Assembly (NCBI GenBank): GCA_011032825.1
Contig: JAADJZ010000011.1
Coordinates: forward strand, 1,178,001 to 1,242,000
Length of the DNA: 64,000 nucleotides
Origin: Massariosphaeria phaeospora
Lineage: Eukaryota > Ascomycota > Dothideomycetes > Pleosporales
Direction of reading: 5' to 3'
The position numbers and the translations under genes were made by a program. The notes below the pieces were generated by a model. The model was not told the DNA's origin, searched no databases, and saw only the letters and a list, made by a program, of their open reading frames with translations. Below are positions 1 to 12,218 of this stretch, one piece after another; position 1 is the stretch's first letter, and each line of letters starts with the position of its first letter.

Positions 1-1445
1 GCCATGCAGCGTAGCGGCGAGCGCGTCGGTGCGGCGGCCGAAGTAGCCGAGCAGGTTGACGGGCTTGCGCGGGTCGGCGTCGGCGTCGGCGGCGTCGTCG
101 GCGGCGTTGAGCGAGGCGGCGGCGCTACGCGGGGCCGATTTGGAGGCGGCGCCGAGGTTGGTCGTGCGGTGGCCGTAGTGGAATTGCGCGGGCAGTTCGA
201 GGTTCGTGATGCTGCGGAAGCTGAGGGTCGCGTCGGCCGCGTCTTTCTTGACGACTTCTTTCTGGTGGGCGATGGTGGCGGAGTCGTTGTCCAGGCCGAG
301 CTCGATGGTCGACAGGAAGTGCTCGATGTAAGCGACGTCGGGGCCGATGGTGGCGACTTCGTCGCCGTGCTGGGGGAGGGCTTCGCGGATCTTGTGGGCC
401 GTGGTGATGCGGGACTGGATTTCGTCGTCGATGGCTTGGATTTGGACTTGGATGTCTGGGTGCAGGTCGTTGAAGCGCGTGGTGCCCTTTAGGGTTTCCA
501 GGGCGGTCGTCTGGATGGGTTGGGCGCTGGCGCTGTGGTTGGGGTTTTGGCTGTTCATGTTCATGCCGCCGCCGCCGAACAGCGAGTTCTGCTGCTGCTG
601 CTGGGGTTGCTGCGTCTGCTGTGTCGAGCCAAAGAGCGAGGGCGTGGCCGTCTGCGTCTGCTGCTGCGTGTTTGCGTTGCCGAACAAAGAAGGCGTCGCG
701 GTGGTTTGCTGGCCTGTTGTTGATGCGCCGCTGGAATGCAGTTAGCCCTCGTGCGACCGGAAACGCCGCGTCCTTACTTACAACAGCGGCTTCTGTGCCC
801 CGAATAGTCCCCCCGACTGGGTCTGCGGCTGCGGTTGCGTCTGCGTCTGCGCGTTCCCTCCGAGTGCGCCCCCAAACAAACCTCCGCTCTGCTGCTGCTG
901 CTGTTGTTGGGGCGGCGGCTGCGCCGTCGACGAGCCGAACAGGCCGCCGGCCGTGCCTGCAGGTTTGCTCAGATTGCCAAAGAGGCCCGTCGCCGGGGGC
1001 TGCGATGACGACTGGGGTTGTTGGGTGGCGCCGAACAGCGATGTCGTCGTCTGCTGCGGGGGCTGTGAGGCAGCTCCCGCCGTGGCTCCTGCTCCGAACA
1101 ATCCTCCAGCCTGAGACTGCGTCGTCGCGCCAAAGAGGCCGGCCGTCGGGGGCTGCGATGCATTGGTCGACGAGCCGAACAGTCCGGCACTCTGCTGCTG
1201 TTGCTGCTGGCCTTGGTTGCTTCCGCTGGGGCCGTTGTTAGCATGCGTACGTACGGCCGGAGGTGGCTAGACAGGCCTTGCCCGCCGCGTGAGCGAGCGA
1301 GTGTGCCTGGAGGGCGCTGCGGTCGCGGAGGATGCGGCGCCGTAGGAGGAGCGACGTGGGGGCATGGTGCAGGTGGTATATAAACTTACAAGAGACTGCC
1401 GCCGGTGTTGATGCTCAGCGAGTTGGAGCGCCCGAAGCCCGCCAT
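1..1445 (-). CDS. NUP49: Nucleoporin NUP49/NSP49-type GLFG protein, C-terminus beyond the left edge
   Basis: This is an FG-nucleoporin of the central transport channel, the Nup49 partner in the Nsp1-Nup57-Nup49 complex. Exons read on the minus strand are 1445-1390, 1225-782 and 730 to the window edge. Both introns have GTAAGT donors and CTAAC branch points, and the frame stays open across them. The first ~200 residues are a low-complexity FG domain with repeated GLFG or SLFG units separated by Gln/Ser/Pro/Thr runs. The last visible exon leaves the FG region near 560 and enters a helical, coiled-coil-like segment containing HPDIQVQIQAIDDEIQSR, as expected for Nup49/Nup58. The start is the ATG at 1445, giving MAGFGRSNSLSINTGGS. 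The gene is divergent from FIP1 with about 160 bp between start codons. Family identity is firm; Nup49 rather than another GLFG nucleoporin is inferred from the helical domain. Confidence 0.85.
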
Positions 1446-1605
1446 TGCGAGTCTGTCCTGCCTGCCGTAGCCGGTCGCCCTTGCTTCAGCGCGTGTGTGT
1501 GTCTATAGTAGGTATGTATCAGGTGTCGAGTGCTCCCCGTGCGGCAAGCGTGCAGCTGAGACGGGGCAGTGGTGCTGTGTTGCGCAGTCGCAGCCCGAGA
1601 TCGAG
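1446..1605. promoter_or_regulatory. Short shared promoter between NUP49 and FIP1
   Basis: Only 160 bp separate the NUP49 start (minus strand) from the first in-frame ATG of the FIP1 reading frame (plus strand), so both genes must use this stretch or each other's 5' ends. I see no convincing TATA box. The region is GC-rich with a short GT run (about 1491-1500). If FIP1 starts at 2177 instead, its promoter would extend to that position. Confidence 0.4.
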
Positions 1606-3459
1606 ATGCAGCGGCGGCCGTCCCCAGCGGAGCTGTTCCCCAGCTACAGCGCGGTCGAGGCGCGGCGCGAGTGGGAGATTGGGCTGATCTTGGAGAAGCT
1701 GGCGCGCAATGAGCAGGTCGACCTGCCGGTGTGTCGGGTGGAGCGGGTCAGCGCGTAAGTCACGTTAGCCAGAACAGACAGTACAGTGAGCCTCGTGCAA
1801 CACGAACACCAGCGCGCGCATCGCGCATCGCGCATCGCCGCCCAAAAGCTCCGCGTGCCAAGCCCTGCACCGCGCAGAGCCAGAGCCGCACTCCACATTC
1901 CGCGCCCGGCTAACGCTGCCGTTTAGGGACGCGCAGACGGTGCGCTTTGGGCTCAAGCGCGGCAAGCTACTATACGTCTTCAAGTACCCGGCCCACAACG
2001 TCGAGCGCGACAAGCACCGCAACGTCATCACCCGCGCGCGCGCCATCAAGCTCGCCCTCGACGCCGCCGGCTACCGCCTCATCCCGTGGGACTTCAAGAA
2101 GGGCCAGCCGCCGACCTTCTGGGAGGACAAGGACAGGGACAACGACAACGCCGACCCCCAGGACAACGACAACACAATGGAAGAGGAAGACGACGACCTG
2201 TACGGGCCGGCTGACACGGCGGGAGCTGCTGCTGCTGTTGTTGCGCCCGCGGCTGTCAAGACGGAGGGTGGAGTCAAACAGGATAGCGACGGCGACAGCG
2301 GCGACGAGCCAATGGACGAGGGCCTCGAGTCGGGCGAGGACGACGAGGACGACGAGGACGACAGCGACAGCGATAGCGACTCTGTACGCTCTCTCCCACG
2401 CGTGTGCGGGCGTGTCCCAGTGCTAACCCCCGCGCGCAGGACCTAGAAATCATCATCGACAAGCCCAAGACGGCGCCCAAGCCGCCCGTCGTGTGAGTGC
2501 AGTGCGCCCGGGCAACCCAACCCAACCCAACCCAGCTCAGCTCAGCTCAGCTCAGCTCTGAATAGCTTCTGAAAGAAAGAATCGCTGGCTAATCCGCAAC
2601 GACGCAGACAACCGCAGGTCGTGGCCCCAGAGGCAAAGTCCAAGGCCATCAAGATCGAGCAGCCGCCGCAGCCCGCGTCTACGTCCACGGCCACGACCAC
2701 AGCTCCAGCTCCAGCAACAGCCACGCCCTCGCACCCCAGCGCCCGCCCCGCAACACTACCCATCCACGCCCAATCCGGCACCGCCTTCCCCGCCGTACGC
2801 ACCTCAACCGTCGACGTCAACGCCGACCCGCTCTACCCGCCCGCCGGCAAGCCCATCTCGCAGCTGGACATCGCCACAGGTGCGTTCTCCCTCTCCGCCC
2901 TCTCCCCCCCTCTCCCTCAAACTAACCCCCCACAGACTTCGAAAACAACATGCCCTGGCGCCTCCCCGGCACCGACCCCTCCGACTACTTCAACTACGGC
3001 TTCGACGAATTCACCTGGGAAACCTACCGCCTGCGCCAGCAGACCATGTCCTCCAGCCTGGCGACGCAAAAAGCCGAAGCCATCGACATGCAAGCCGCGC
3101 TCGCCGCTATGCAGCAGCCTCCTCCCGGGGCTCCCAGCGCCCCCACGGGTCCTTCCGGTGGTGGTGGTGCCATGGGCGGTGGCGCCATGCCCATGCCGCC
3201 CGGCGCCCCCAACGAAGAGCAGATGCAGATGATGTTCCAGCAGATGCTGAGCTCGGGCATGGATCCCAGCCAGATGGACCTGGGCATGTTTATGCAGATG
3301 GCGGGGCAGGGGGGCATGGGCGGGTTTGGCGGGGGTGGCCAGCCGTCGGGCTTTGGGGCGCCACAGCAGCAACCGAGTGGGCCGTCTGGAGGGGGAGGAG
3401 GCGGCGGCGGTGGTGGGGGAGGGAGGGGTGCGGGGCGTAGGGGACGCGGCGGGTGGTGA
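1606..3459 (+). CDS. FIP1: FIP1, pre-mRNA polyadenylation factor, with a possible N-terminal extension
   Basis: FIP1 links poly(A) polymerase to the cleavage and polyadenylation factor in the nucleus. Exons are 1606-1754, 1927-2383, 2440-2492, 2608-2879 and 2936-3459. All junctions are GT-AG, keep frame, and total 484 codons. The diagnostic Fip1 motif (MPWRLPGTDPSDYFNYGF) sits at the start of the last exon. It is preceded by an acidic Asp/Glu/Ser segment and a Pro/Ala/Thr linker, and followed by a Gln/Met/Gly-rich tail ending in RGAGRRGRGG. A conventional Fip1 would start at the internal ATG at 2177 (MEEEDDDLYGP), giving 351 residues. Upstream of that, 133 further codons stay open across a canonical intron (1755-1926) and encode a globular-looking segment I do not recognise. 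Identity is secure; the start is unresolved. Confidence 0.85.
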
Positions 3460-3689
3460 TTGTGATGGCGAGGGACCTACGAACTCTGACTCTATGCATA
3501 GATGCGAAAATGGCGTTACTTAACTTAGTGTGTACGATATCAAGGGTAATAGGGTGGGCGTATCTGCGCCTGCTAGGGCGGATGTAGCCACCGGGACGAA
3601 ATTTATCAATTGGCACTGATCATTTTGAAGTAAGGGCTCATATTGCTATGGTGTCCAGAGAGATCAGATTTGATACCTAATTCCTTGCC

Positions 3690-4565
3690 TTTCAGCTCAT
3701 CCCTTTGGAGCACCACTCTTTTTCGAAGCACCAGCATATAAGAGCCTTCGCCATAGCAAAATTACTCTAGCACCGCTTTACTACCTAATACCTAACACCT
3801 TAAGTCTCTATCGTCTTAGCGAAGCACTAGCCTGCTTTAGAGCACTAGCCTTTTTTGGAGCAACAGCATATCAGAGCCCCCGCCATAGTGAAATTACCCC
3901 AGCACTACTTCAACAGAGACTATATCAGATTTGTTTCGTATTTCCTTCTGCCCAAGTCCTCCTTTTGGAGCACCAGCCTTTTTTGGAGCAACAGGATAAA
4001 TAAACTCCCGCCATGGCCTAGCACTGCTTCACCACCTAACCCCTCAAGTCTCCATCGCCTCCGCCCCTCAAAAAAAGCACAAGCATGTTTTAGAGCAGCA
4101 GGATAAACGAACTCGAGCTGTGGTGAAATTAACCCAGCACTGCTTCAACAGAGACCGTAATTCCTTGCCTTACGGCTCATCTTCTTGGAGCACCAGCATT
4201 TCTAAACTCTCGCTATGGTGAATGGAACCTAGCACCGCTTCACCACCTAACCCCTCAAGTCTCCATCGCCTCCATCCCCTTTGAAAACCACTAGCATGTT
4301 TTGGAGCACCAGCGTGTTTTGAAAGCACAGCCTGTTTTGGAGCAGCAGCATATCAGAGCCCCCGCCATAGCAAAATTACCCCAGCACAGCTTCAACACCC
4401 CATGTGCCCGGCAAGGGAACCTATTTCCTCATTCTCCTTCATATCTCCGTCGCCTCAGCGTCTAGCATGTTTTGGAGCACCAGCCTTTTTGGAGCATCAG
4501 CATCTCCGAACTCCCGCCATGGTGAAATCAACCCAGCACCGCTTCAACACCCCATGTGCTCGGCA
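3690..4565. repeat. Degenerate tandem repeat field between FIP1 and LEA1
   Basis: A diverged unit recurs about six times, roughly 70-200 bp apart. Its recognisable pieces are (a) tttggagcaccagc variants, for example near 3714, 3856, 3965, 4187, 4304 and 4470; (b) cgccatggtgaaat or cgccatagcaaaat variants near 3751, 3881, 4010, 4204, 4362 and 4515; and (c) cccagcaccgcttcaacacc or ttcaccacctaacccctcaagtctccatcgcc variants. Copies differ by many substitutions and indels. No open frame runs through the field, so I read it as non-coding decayed repeat. The flanks 3460-3690 and 4565-4818 hold nothing else I can support. Confidence 0.7.
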
Positions 4566-4818
4566 AGGGGCCGCGGAAGCAGTGGGTATGGTTTCCAGCT
4601 TTCGAGCTTTATGTGCTGTATGTTGTTCCGCTACCATCAGTCTTAGACATTCACTCAAACTGGGGTTTCTGAAGTCCGATTTTGAATCGTCGATTATCTC
4701 ATGTGAATTCGAGGGCTGCCTATGCCGAATCGTCGAAATGCATATCCTTAGACACAAGCAAGCACAAAGCCCCGCTAGGCCTAACTAGTCCTCAAACGCC
4801 AGATTCATTCTCTCGCCC

Positions 4819-5947
4819 TCACGTCTCCATCGCCTCACCCGCCCCCTCCAAAATCGGCGGTGGCACACGTCCCTCCCCAAAGTCCTTCTCCAGCCTCTCG
4901 ATCTCCGCCAAGCTGCCCGCCGCCTTGATAGCCTGCGTCAGCCGCTCGCGGTCCTCGGCCGTGAAGATGCGCGTCTTGGCCGGTGCGTCGCTGTTGTTGG
5001 CGTAGGACGGGACGACGAACCCGCTGGCTTGCTGGCCCAGGAACTGGCTCGCGAGGTCGGTCGGCTCGGCGGCGGTGCCGAAGAGCTTGGTCGCGGTGCT
5101 GCGCTCGGCGTCGCGGACGCGCGTGAAGTCGAGGTAGCGGACGGAGGGGCAGCGGAAGATGACCCAGTGGCGGTAGTGCTGTGCGGGGGGTGGTGTTAGT
5201 ATGGAGGTTTTTTCGTGCGTGGTGTGGTATGGTGCTGTGCTGTGCTGGCTGGCTATCGCCCTGAGCGGAGCTGCGCTGAGCCGAGCTGTGTAGAGCAATC
5301 AAGCAAGCGAGTCGCATAGCGCAGATGAGCTGCAAGGCCCGTCTGCCGCTTCAGCGTACCTTTTGGTACAATTAGGCATATCTACCCACGAAAGCACGCA
5401 TGGAGACATAAGCGACGCACCTCTTTGTTCGTAACCGGGTTCCCGAGCAGCGTCAACGACACCAACTTCTTGAAGCCCGCGAGGGGATCCAGGTCCGCCA
5501 GCTCAGCGATGCGGTTCTTGGTGAGGACAAGCGTCGTTAGGTTGGGGATGCTCGATGAGAGGCTGGCCTGGATGGCGCCGATACGGTTTTGAGCGAGAAA
5601 TAGAGTGCGGAGACGCGGTTGGAGCGGGAAATTGCCTAGCTGCGCAATGTCGTTGTCGGTAAAGTCGATCGCGTCATTGTCCTAAGCCGCGCGTGTCAGT
5701 CACAAAAAGCTGCGGGCGAGCGTGTCGCGTGAGTGGAGTGGAGCGGGCGACGACGACGTACTTGCGCGGCGCCCAGGTTCTCGATTGCGGTGATTTTGTG
5801 GCCTAGAATATGCAACGATTGATATCAATTGAGCTCTCCAAGTGTAGTATCTGTTCTTTTCCACGCACCTCGAAGATCGAGCTCGCGCTCTTGTAAACAG
5901 TTGATGTATGAGAGGGATTTGTGGATAAGGTCTGCGGTTAACCTCAT
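4819..5947 (-). CDS. LEA1: U2 snRNP A' (LEA1), leucine-rich-repeat splicing factor
   Basis: The protein binds U2 B'' and stem-loop IV of U2 snRNA in the spliceosome. Exons on the minus strand are 5947-5869, 5802-5762, 5681-5421 and 5178-4819. All splice sites are GT-AG and phases match, giving 246 residues, close to the ~250 usual for U2A'. The protein opens with MRLTADLIHKSLSYINCLQE, then carries short LRRs (LRGHKITAIENLGA, IDFTDNDIAQLGNFP, LRTLFLAQNRI, LTTLVLTKNRIAEL). The LRR cap follows with NPVTNKEHYRHWVIFRCPSV and LDFTRVRDAER, all classic U2A' signatures. The C-terminal third is charged and poorly conserved. Four exons for a short protein is typical of this family in fungi. The start is the only ATG that keeps the N-terminal cap. 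Confidence 0.93.
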
Positions 5948-6373
5948 TTTTGCGGTGTTGTGCGTCGGCCGAGCCTACACAGAAGTGAGCTGTTCTTAAA
6001 TGTGTGTTTGCGGGTTGCGAGCGAGTGTAGTGTGGGGAAGTAGGGCAGAGCGGGCGGGCAATTTGTTAAACCATAGGTTGGTGCCAAGATATCTTACGCT
6101 AGGCCCCTCTCGGTATAGCGGAATTCAGCCTTATGAGCACCGACATGGGCAAGTAACTGATCCGCGAGAAGCTCAACATCTGTACTCACTTTCAAATGGT
6201 GTATCCGTTCATCGTTCTAAATAATAACTATACGCCTTGTATCATTTCTAGTGAGAGAACAGATAAGAAAGATAGCAGAGCATCAAGCTTCCTAACATCA
6301 AAAAAGTGGTTGACCACCGTATGTTTGTCTTCCTAGCCCACTTTAAGATGCTACCTAGGAGACCGACAAGCCT
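5948..6373. other. Intergenic, nothing recognised
   Basis: This 426-bp stretch lies between the 5' end of LEA1 and the 3' end of IML1. It should hold the LEA1 promoter and the IML1 3'UTR. No open frame, repeat or RNA gene is visible. Confidence 0.6.
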
Positions 6374-9300
6374 CTACGTTCCTCCTCCAGCACTTCCCTG
6401 GCTGTCTTGTCTCTTCGGGAGACTTTCGGTGCTACCCTCGAGTGACGCTTTCTTCCCATTACCGCTCCCCTCACTCCCCTGCCTTCTTCCCGCGATGCCA
6501 CTGGGCGTCATGACCGTGAAGTCACCCATATTACTACCCAGTCCTCTGGGACCCCCACCAATCAGGCTGCCGCTAAGGCTCCATGGGTGGTTAGCTGGAC
6601 TCGCCCTTTCAATGTTGATCGCAGGTGGCAGCCCCAAATTCGGAATATTGCTATCCGGGATCGGCAGTATGCGTGGCGAGGGTGAAGGCGCTTGTTTGAT
6701 AGCTTCTGAGTAGAAGGTGCGAAGGAGTTTGGCGTCGGAGCAGAACGCTTCCATTTCGTCCTTGATCTGCTCGGGGATTTGAGTCAACGGCACCGTGGGT
6801 GGAAGAGTCATGGGCGGTTCTTGGAAAGCCGAGTGTAGGAGAGCCGAGTCTTGCACTGGACGGGCAAGCGGGGAAGAAAAAGGAGAGCGATTGGAACTGG
6901 CTCTCTCTGCCGGTGTGGTGGGCATCCTGTTACTTTCCTTGTCTGCCGTTGCTTTTTTGTATTCATAAGGATCTGTGACTCTGAACTTGCTGCCGTCTTT
7001 TGCCCTATTATGCGCTAGACGATTAGCAAGCACTAGAAACTCTCCATCGTCTGTGATTTGCACTATCAAGGTGCCACTTTTGTGAATGAATTGCGTGTAC
7101 TTATAGTCCGGACTACCCCAGGAGTAAGTCACGTCCACGTCGTTTGGGAAAGAGTTTGCGGCTTCTATGTCAAGTACGAAGTTCAGTTTTCGTAGTATTG
7201 CTTTATGATATGCAAAGCGATCAGGCTTTGCATGCTGTGGCGAGAAATGCGATGTATCCCATGTGGCTTCTGGCTGTGCTTGGGGAGGCTGCACTGCAAG
7301 CTTGACGATATAAGGTGAGCGGAAGGGATGGGATTCGCCGATGCTTGATGCTTCAGTTATAGGAACTTCGACGAGTTTGAGTCCATATTTCTCAACGCTG
7401 GTAGCCCAAGTGACAATCGCGTCTTCAATAAGCTTGGCCGTGACGTTCATCCAATCGATGCGAATGTGATAGCAGTTATCGGGGTTATGGAGGCGATCGT
7501 AATGCAGAGAGATGATTTCCGGACGGTAGGACCGCCTGCGAGGGTCAACATCGTAGCGCATGACGCGGGATAGGTTGACTTTCCGCTTGGGTGTGTCGGT
7601 GCGGGTCGGCGTCTTTTCTCCGTCGTATTCAGCATCAGGTACGTTCGCTGAGTCCCCAGTGCTTGGACGTGAGCGTATGCTTCTCCCTGTCAGAGGTGAT
7701 GTCTTTGGCCCTTCTGACAGAGGAGTAGATGGCACCGATCGATCAGTCTTGCGCATACCGAACCATCCTGTGCGAGATTCAGGCCGCGGGGCTCGGTACT
7801 CGGCCGCTATTTGGTAGAAGAAATTGCCGTCTCGAAACTGATGTCGTTTTTGCACATGCTGGAAAAGGCCTTTGTTCATGAGCTGATTACCCAAATCAAC
7901 TGCGTCATCGCGAGATTCAACGTCTTTGAAATTCGACAGTAACCAGCTGGTCAAATCAAAACCTAGGAAACAATTGTAATGTAGTCGCCAATGCCATCGC
8001 CGGTCTAGCATTCTGATGCCCTTTTCACCCTGGAGATCTTCAGCAAGTTTCTTGATGTCGATGCTTGAAGTATGGTATTGATCGGTCTCCAAAAACAGCG
8101 AAGTTTGGAACTCGCTATCAATGTCCGGCAGAAGGGCAGTGTCCGGTCCAGCTGCAACAATTGCCGATGGATCACGAGTATGGTACTCAATAGCGAGAGG
8201 GTTAGGGTCTTTTTGCTTTTTGGTCGTTGCTTGAAAATAGCGTTCCTCTGGCGGGATGTAGCGATATCTCTGCCACACTTGTGTCAGTTTCCTGATGCCT
8301 TCCAATCGTATCTCTTCCTCCGAATCCTCATTCAAAGGGGAAAGTGGACGCCGGTTGACGGTGGGTATATCGACCGGGATCAGTACAAAACGAGCTCTCC
8401 AGAATCGCAGGGCCTCAGAGAACTCCTCCTCATGGTAGCCAGCCAAGAAGGTGTCGATAAAGTTCCAATTTAAATCCTTCAATGGAGGCTGTAGTATGAC
8501 ATCCCGGGAGCGATAGTCATGCTCAAATGCTGTTCGGATGAACGGCTTATATGGGAAAGGGCTATCGATTCCTGCAGATGATTGCAAAGCTGTCATAGGC
8601 TTCCGACTAAATCTCTTGACTTCGACTTCCCCACCTGCTAGGCAGACCAGTTGATGGATCGTATTGCCCACGCACATGAACACCGTGTCACCGTCGTGTG
8701 ACATATAATCTGACTTGAATATACTCGACAGATCCTGTTCCCGACCTCCTGAGTATTCGGCAACAGAAGTGCCAACGATGATCTGGAAACCGTGAGAGAG
8801 CCGGAACGCTATTAACTCTCTGATCAGAGTTTCTCTTGACTTGGGTGCTTCCAGCATTTCGTCCTCATCATTTTGTGTGATTTTATACGGGCTCTCATTA
8901 TATTCGGTCGCAAGCTGATTGGCGGTTGGGAAATACTCGTGAGTCAACGGCACCGCTGCTGGAGAGCACAAACTTTTCCACTTAACCGACGATGTTCGCA
9001 AACGCTTGGGGAAGACATGTTGCCATCTTCTAAACTGATTGGCAACGTTGATTGTGTTCTTCTTGGGGTTACAGGGATTGACTAGTACAGCCCAAGGTGC
9101 AATAGCACTGGTAGGTGACAATGTTCGTGGAACATCCTTAGCGCCACCACTAGAGGAGAGGTCCAATTTGGGATTTATGGATTCACCCAAAGCTCTCGAT
9201 CCCGCAAGCAGAAAGGTCGATCCAGGATCCTTAGTGATCGAGCCGGTGTGGGAGGGTATTGTATTTCGTACCGATCGTGCACCTCTAACCGTTTCCACGG

Positions 9301-12218
9301 ACTGAGATTCATGTTCTGTTGAGGGAGAGTGTGCAGATGACATACTAGCTCGCGATGCTGCCCTGATGTTGATCGGCTCGGACGGCTTCTCGAGATTGGT
9401 CAATTTTGTGCTTGCTAATTTTGCAGCAATGGCACCTTTTTGGTTATTCTCAACAGTCAGCCTGGCCGGTTTCACTTTGCCATGGGTGATATCAATCGCT
9501 GCGACGCTGGCAGTGGATTTCGATGCGCCTCCGCCCCTTCCGCCAAAACTTATTTGTCTCAGGAACCAGCCACCTGGTCTACCAGAGTCCATTTTTGCCG
9601 AGGATGCAGGAGATGGGGCGGAGAGGAGTGGCAGAGCACTTCTTTTCGGGGGAGAGTTCCCTCGACTAACGGCTGGAGAGTCGTTTGGAGTCGAGTATAC
9701 AGATTTACGGGGATCGTTAGAATCCCCAGAGCCGCCCCTCTGATGCAGGCTAGGCCGCTGGAAACTCTTTGTTCTTGTTGACGACATCTGATACGACACA
9801 TCTGCAAGGGGCATGAGGTTGACCTTGGCGTCTTGATGCCTGTACACACTTCCTTTGGGTGACTGCGTTTCCGTTGCGGCGTCTACTGAGGCGAGCGCGG
9901 CCTTTCCATACAAAGCACTCATACTTCTAAACGAAGTGGATAGGTAAGGGTCTTTTGGTGGATACTCTGGTGATCCCCTCCGCGTCTCGCTTCGTTCGTC
10001 GCGGGTAGAGTGCTGTTCTGGAACCCCAGGTTGGTCGACCGATGGCAAGAATACGTTGTCGTCGTATGCTTGCATCCAATCTTTGTAGAGCGCCTTGGTA
10101 CGATCGGAATGATCAGTTATACGTGTCTGCTCTTGGTTGGAAGAATAAGACCCATGTTCAAGTGCCATAATTCTGGTCGCCTTGTGTGTCTCTTCAAGTT
10201 TGCTAGGCGGATACTCGAGATGCTCTCGTAGCTGGTGGGGAAACATGGGATCTTCTTCCATGTAGGGTATAGCTATGTCCCCAAGCTCATTTTCCATCAC
10301 CCCCATCATCTGCAGCTCATACATTCGGCAGCGCAGGGCAAAAGTTCCCCCTTTTTTGTAGGATTTCTTGACAATCTTGTCTGATTTTCTTAGTTTCGAT
10401 AATTCCACGATCTCATCAGAGGGTCCAGACCAGAACGAAACGTCGAGCCAGTGCGGCATCGCATATCGCCAGTCCTCTGTGTCGTTAGAGAGTAGAGGAG
10501 TTAGATCACTGGATATGATTGGGGGCGGTGGTGCTGGAGATGCTCGTATCATAGAACCGAAAATAGGCTGACGCTGCCGAGGCGTCTTTTCGTCTTGCTC
10601 TTCGAAGCCGTCAGCGGTCGCTTGCTCCTCGTACCGGTCCGTTGCTTGGGCTCTTAAACTGGAGATAAGCCGTGGATTGCGATACTTGAAGAGAGGTACC
10701 GAGTGCAGTGGCATTGGTGACAAGCACACCAAATCAATGCCAATGCCTGAACCCACAAGTGTATCAGTTGTCAACTTCAGCATGTTGTAGTCAACCTCGA
10801 AGACCCCTGTTCCAGCTGTAATAACCACTACAGAAATACCCGTCCGCACCAGATCCCGGTCGATATAGTCTTTCGCAAATTGGACAGCGGCTAGGTTGAT
10901 TGCTTCTAGCACGTTTCCCTGAGCTGCAGAGGATGGTTTACCGGCAATGATGACTTGGGGCTCGGAGTTCTCGTGATTGCTCGCGTCGATGCTCGATGCA
11001 TGTCTCGTCGATCTTGGTACCAGAGACACATCTCGCAGAAAAGTCCGGAACTCCTTTTTCAGCTGATACAGAATCTTGATCCAGTCTCCGCTCGCTGTGT
11101 CGCTCACTACAACTCGGTAGTAGTCCCTAAAGCGGCCTGACTGGCTACCAAAGTTGCTGTGGTTGGTAGTATCATCCGGTTGATCAGCAGAATTATGTCC
11201 GTCATACCGCATTCTGGTGAATAGGATGATTGTGACCAAGTGCCGTGCACTCACTTTCAGCCAACGCTTGAACAAATCTGGCAGGAAGCCATTCACCACC
11301 TTGTTGAACATGATCTCGCCGGCGCCTTCTGCATCGAAATCCCACATTTCTTTGGACATCTGAATGAATAGCACATACCGTGATGATTCGCTGCGAAAAA
11401 CTGGTTTAGTAACAGAGGAAAAATACCCTGAATGATTGGACTGTCCATTGATGTAAACGTTCTTTATTGTTGCCTTGATAGTGCCCATGAACAGCAGTTT
11501 TTGCCCGCGATATACTGTGCGACTGCTAAGTTCTGAGATCGACATCCGCCACATGTCAGCTCTGGTAAGGTATTCGTCTCGGAAAGCGATCTCGACATGG
11601 GACGCTGAGTGTTTCTCTTCGTCGGCCTAGATACGATTAGATACAGTGTAGAGTATGATGGACCATATACTCACCTGAGTCATAATCACCTGCATTCGAT
11701 TACGGAAACCAAAAACTTTCGCAATCTTCTCTGCTATAGAGACCTATAGGCAGCTGTCAGCATGTTTTAGCAGTACTCGCAGCAATACTAACCTGTAGAT
11801 TCGTATGCTTGGCTTTCATATCCGCGGGAAGAGGCCGCGCTACGAAAATGTACGATTTCTCAGGGTCCACATCACGCCCACCATGAATGACTGACCCATT
11901 CTCATCAAGTGTTATCATAGCCGAGCCTCTTCGGCTCCGTCTTAGCGGAGCTTGAGAAACTGCATCATTCGAAGAGCCATGCGCTTTTGCTTGGTGCTTC
12001 TCATTCGGGAGAGTCTTCGTAGGTGTCTGAAAGTCTCGGACTGCTGTGCCATGCTTGAGCGCTATGATCTGAATTAGGGAACCAGGTGTTGCTGGAAGCT
12101 CTGGGAACTTCTCCCCGTTGAAGACAACGTCGTCTCGTGAAAAGTTATCGTCGTGAGTCCAAAGAGTGCACACCTTCTGCACTCTTTGGGCCTTAGTGCT
12201 CGTGGCGGACTTGGACAT
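6374..12218 (-). CDS. IML1: IML1 (DEPDC5 homologue), GATOR1/SEACIT subunit with DEP domain
   Basis: In yeast and animals this GATOR1 subunit acts at the vacuole membrane as part of the GAP for Gtr1/Rag, turning TORC1 off when amino acids are short. Exons are 12218-11793, 11743-11675 and 11626-6374, with phase-0 GT-AG introns, giving 1,915 residues. The N-terminal ~140 residues carry a basic Ser-rich insert. The Iml1-type N-terminal region follows across exons 2-3 (MADMW..SELSSRTVYRG and the EMWDFDAEGAGEIMFNKVVN block). A long Ser/Pro-rich linker spans roughly residues 560-900. A DEP domain lies near residues 1365-1445 (RRWHWRLHYNCFLGFDLTSW through FRDGNFFYQ). The C-terminal segment contains DPRRRSYRPEIISLHYDRLH, typical of the family. 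Length, order and motifs all fit. The very large third exon is normal for this gene in filamentous fungi. Confidence 0.95.

Noticed and set aside
1370..1384. tataaa-like box near 1376-1384
   Set aside because: It lies inside the first intron of NUP49, not upstream of a start on either strand.
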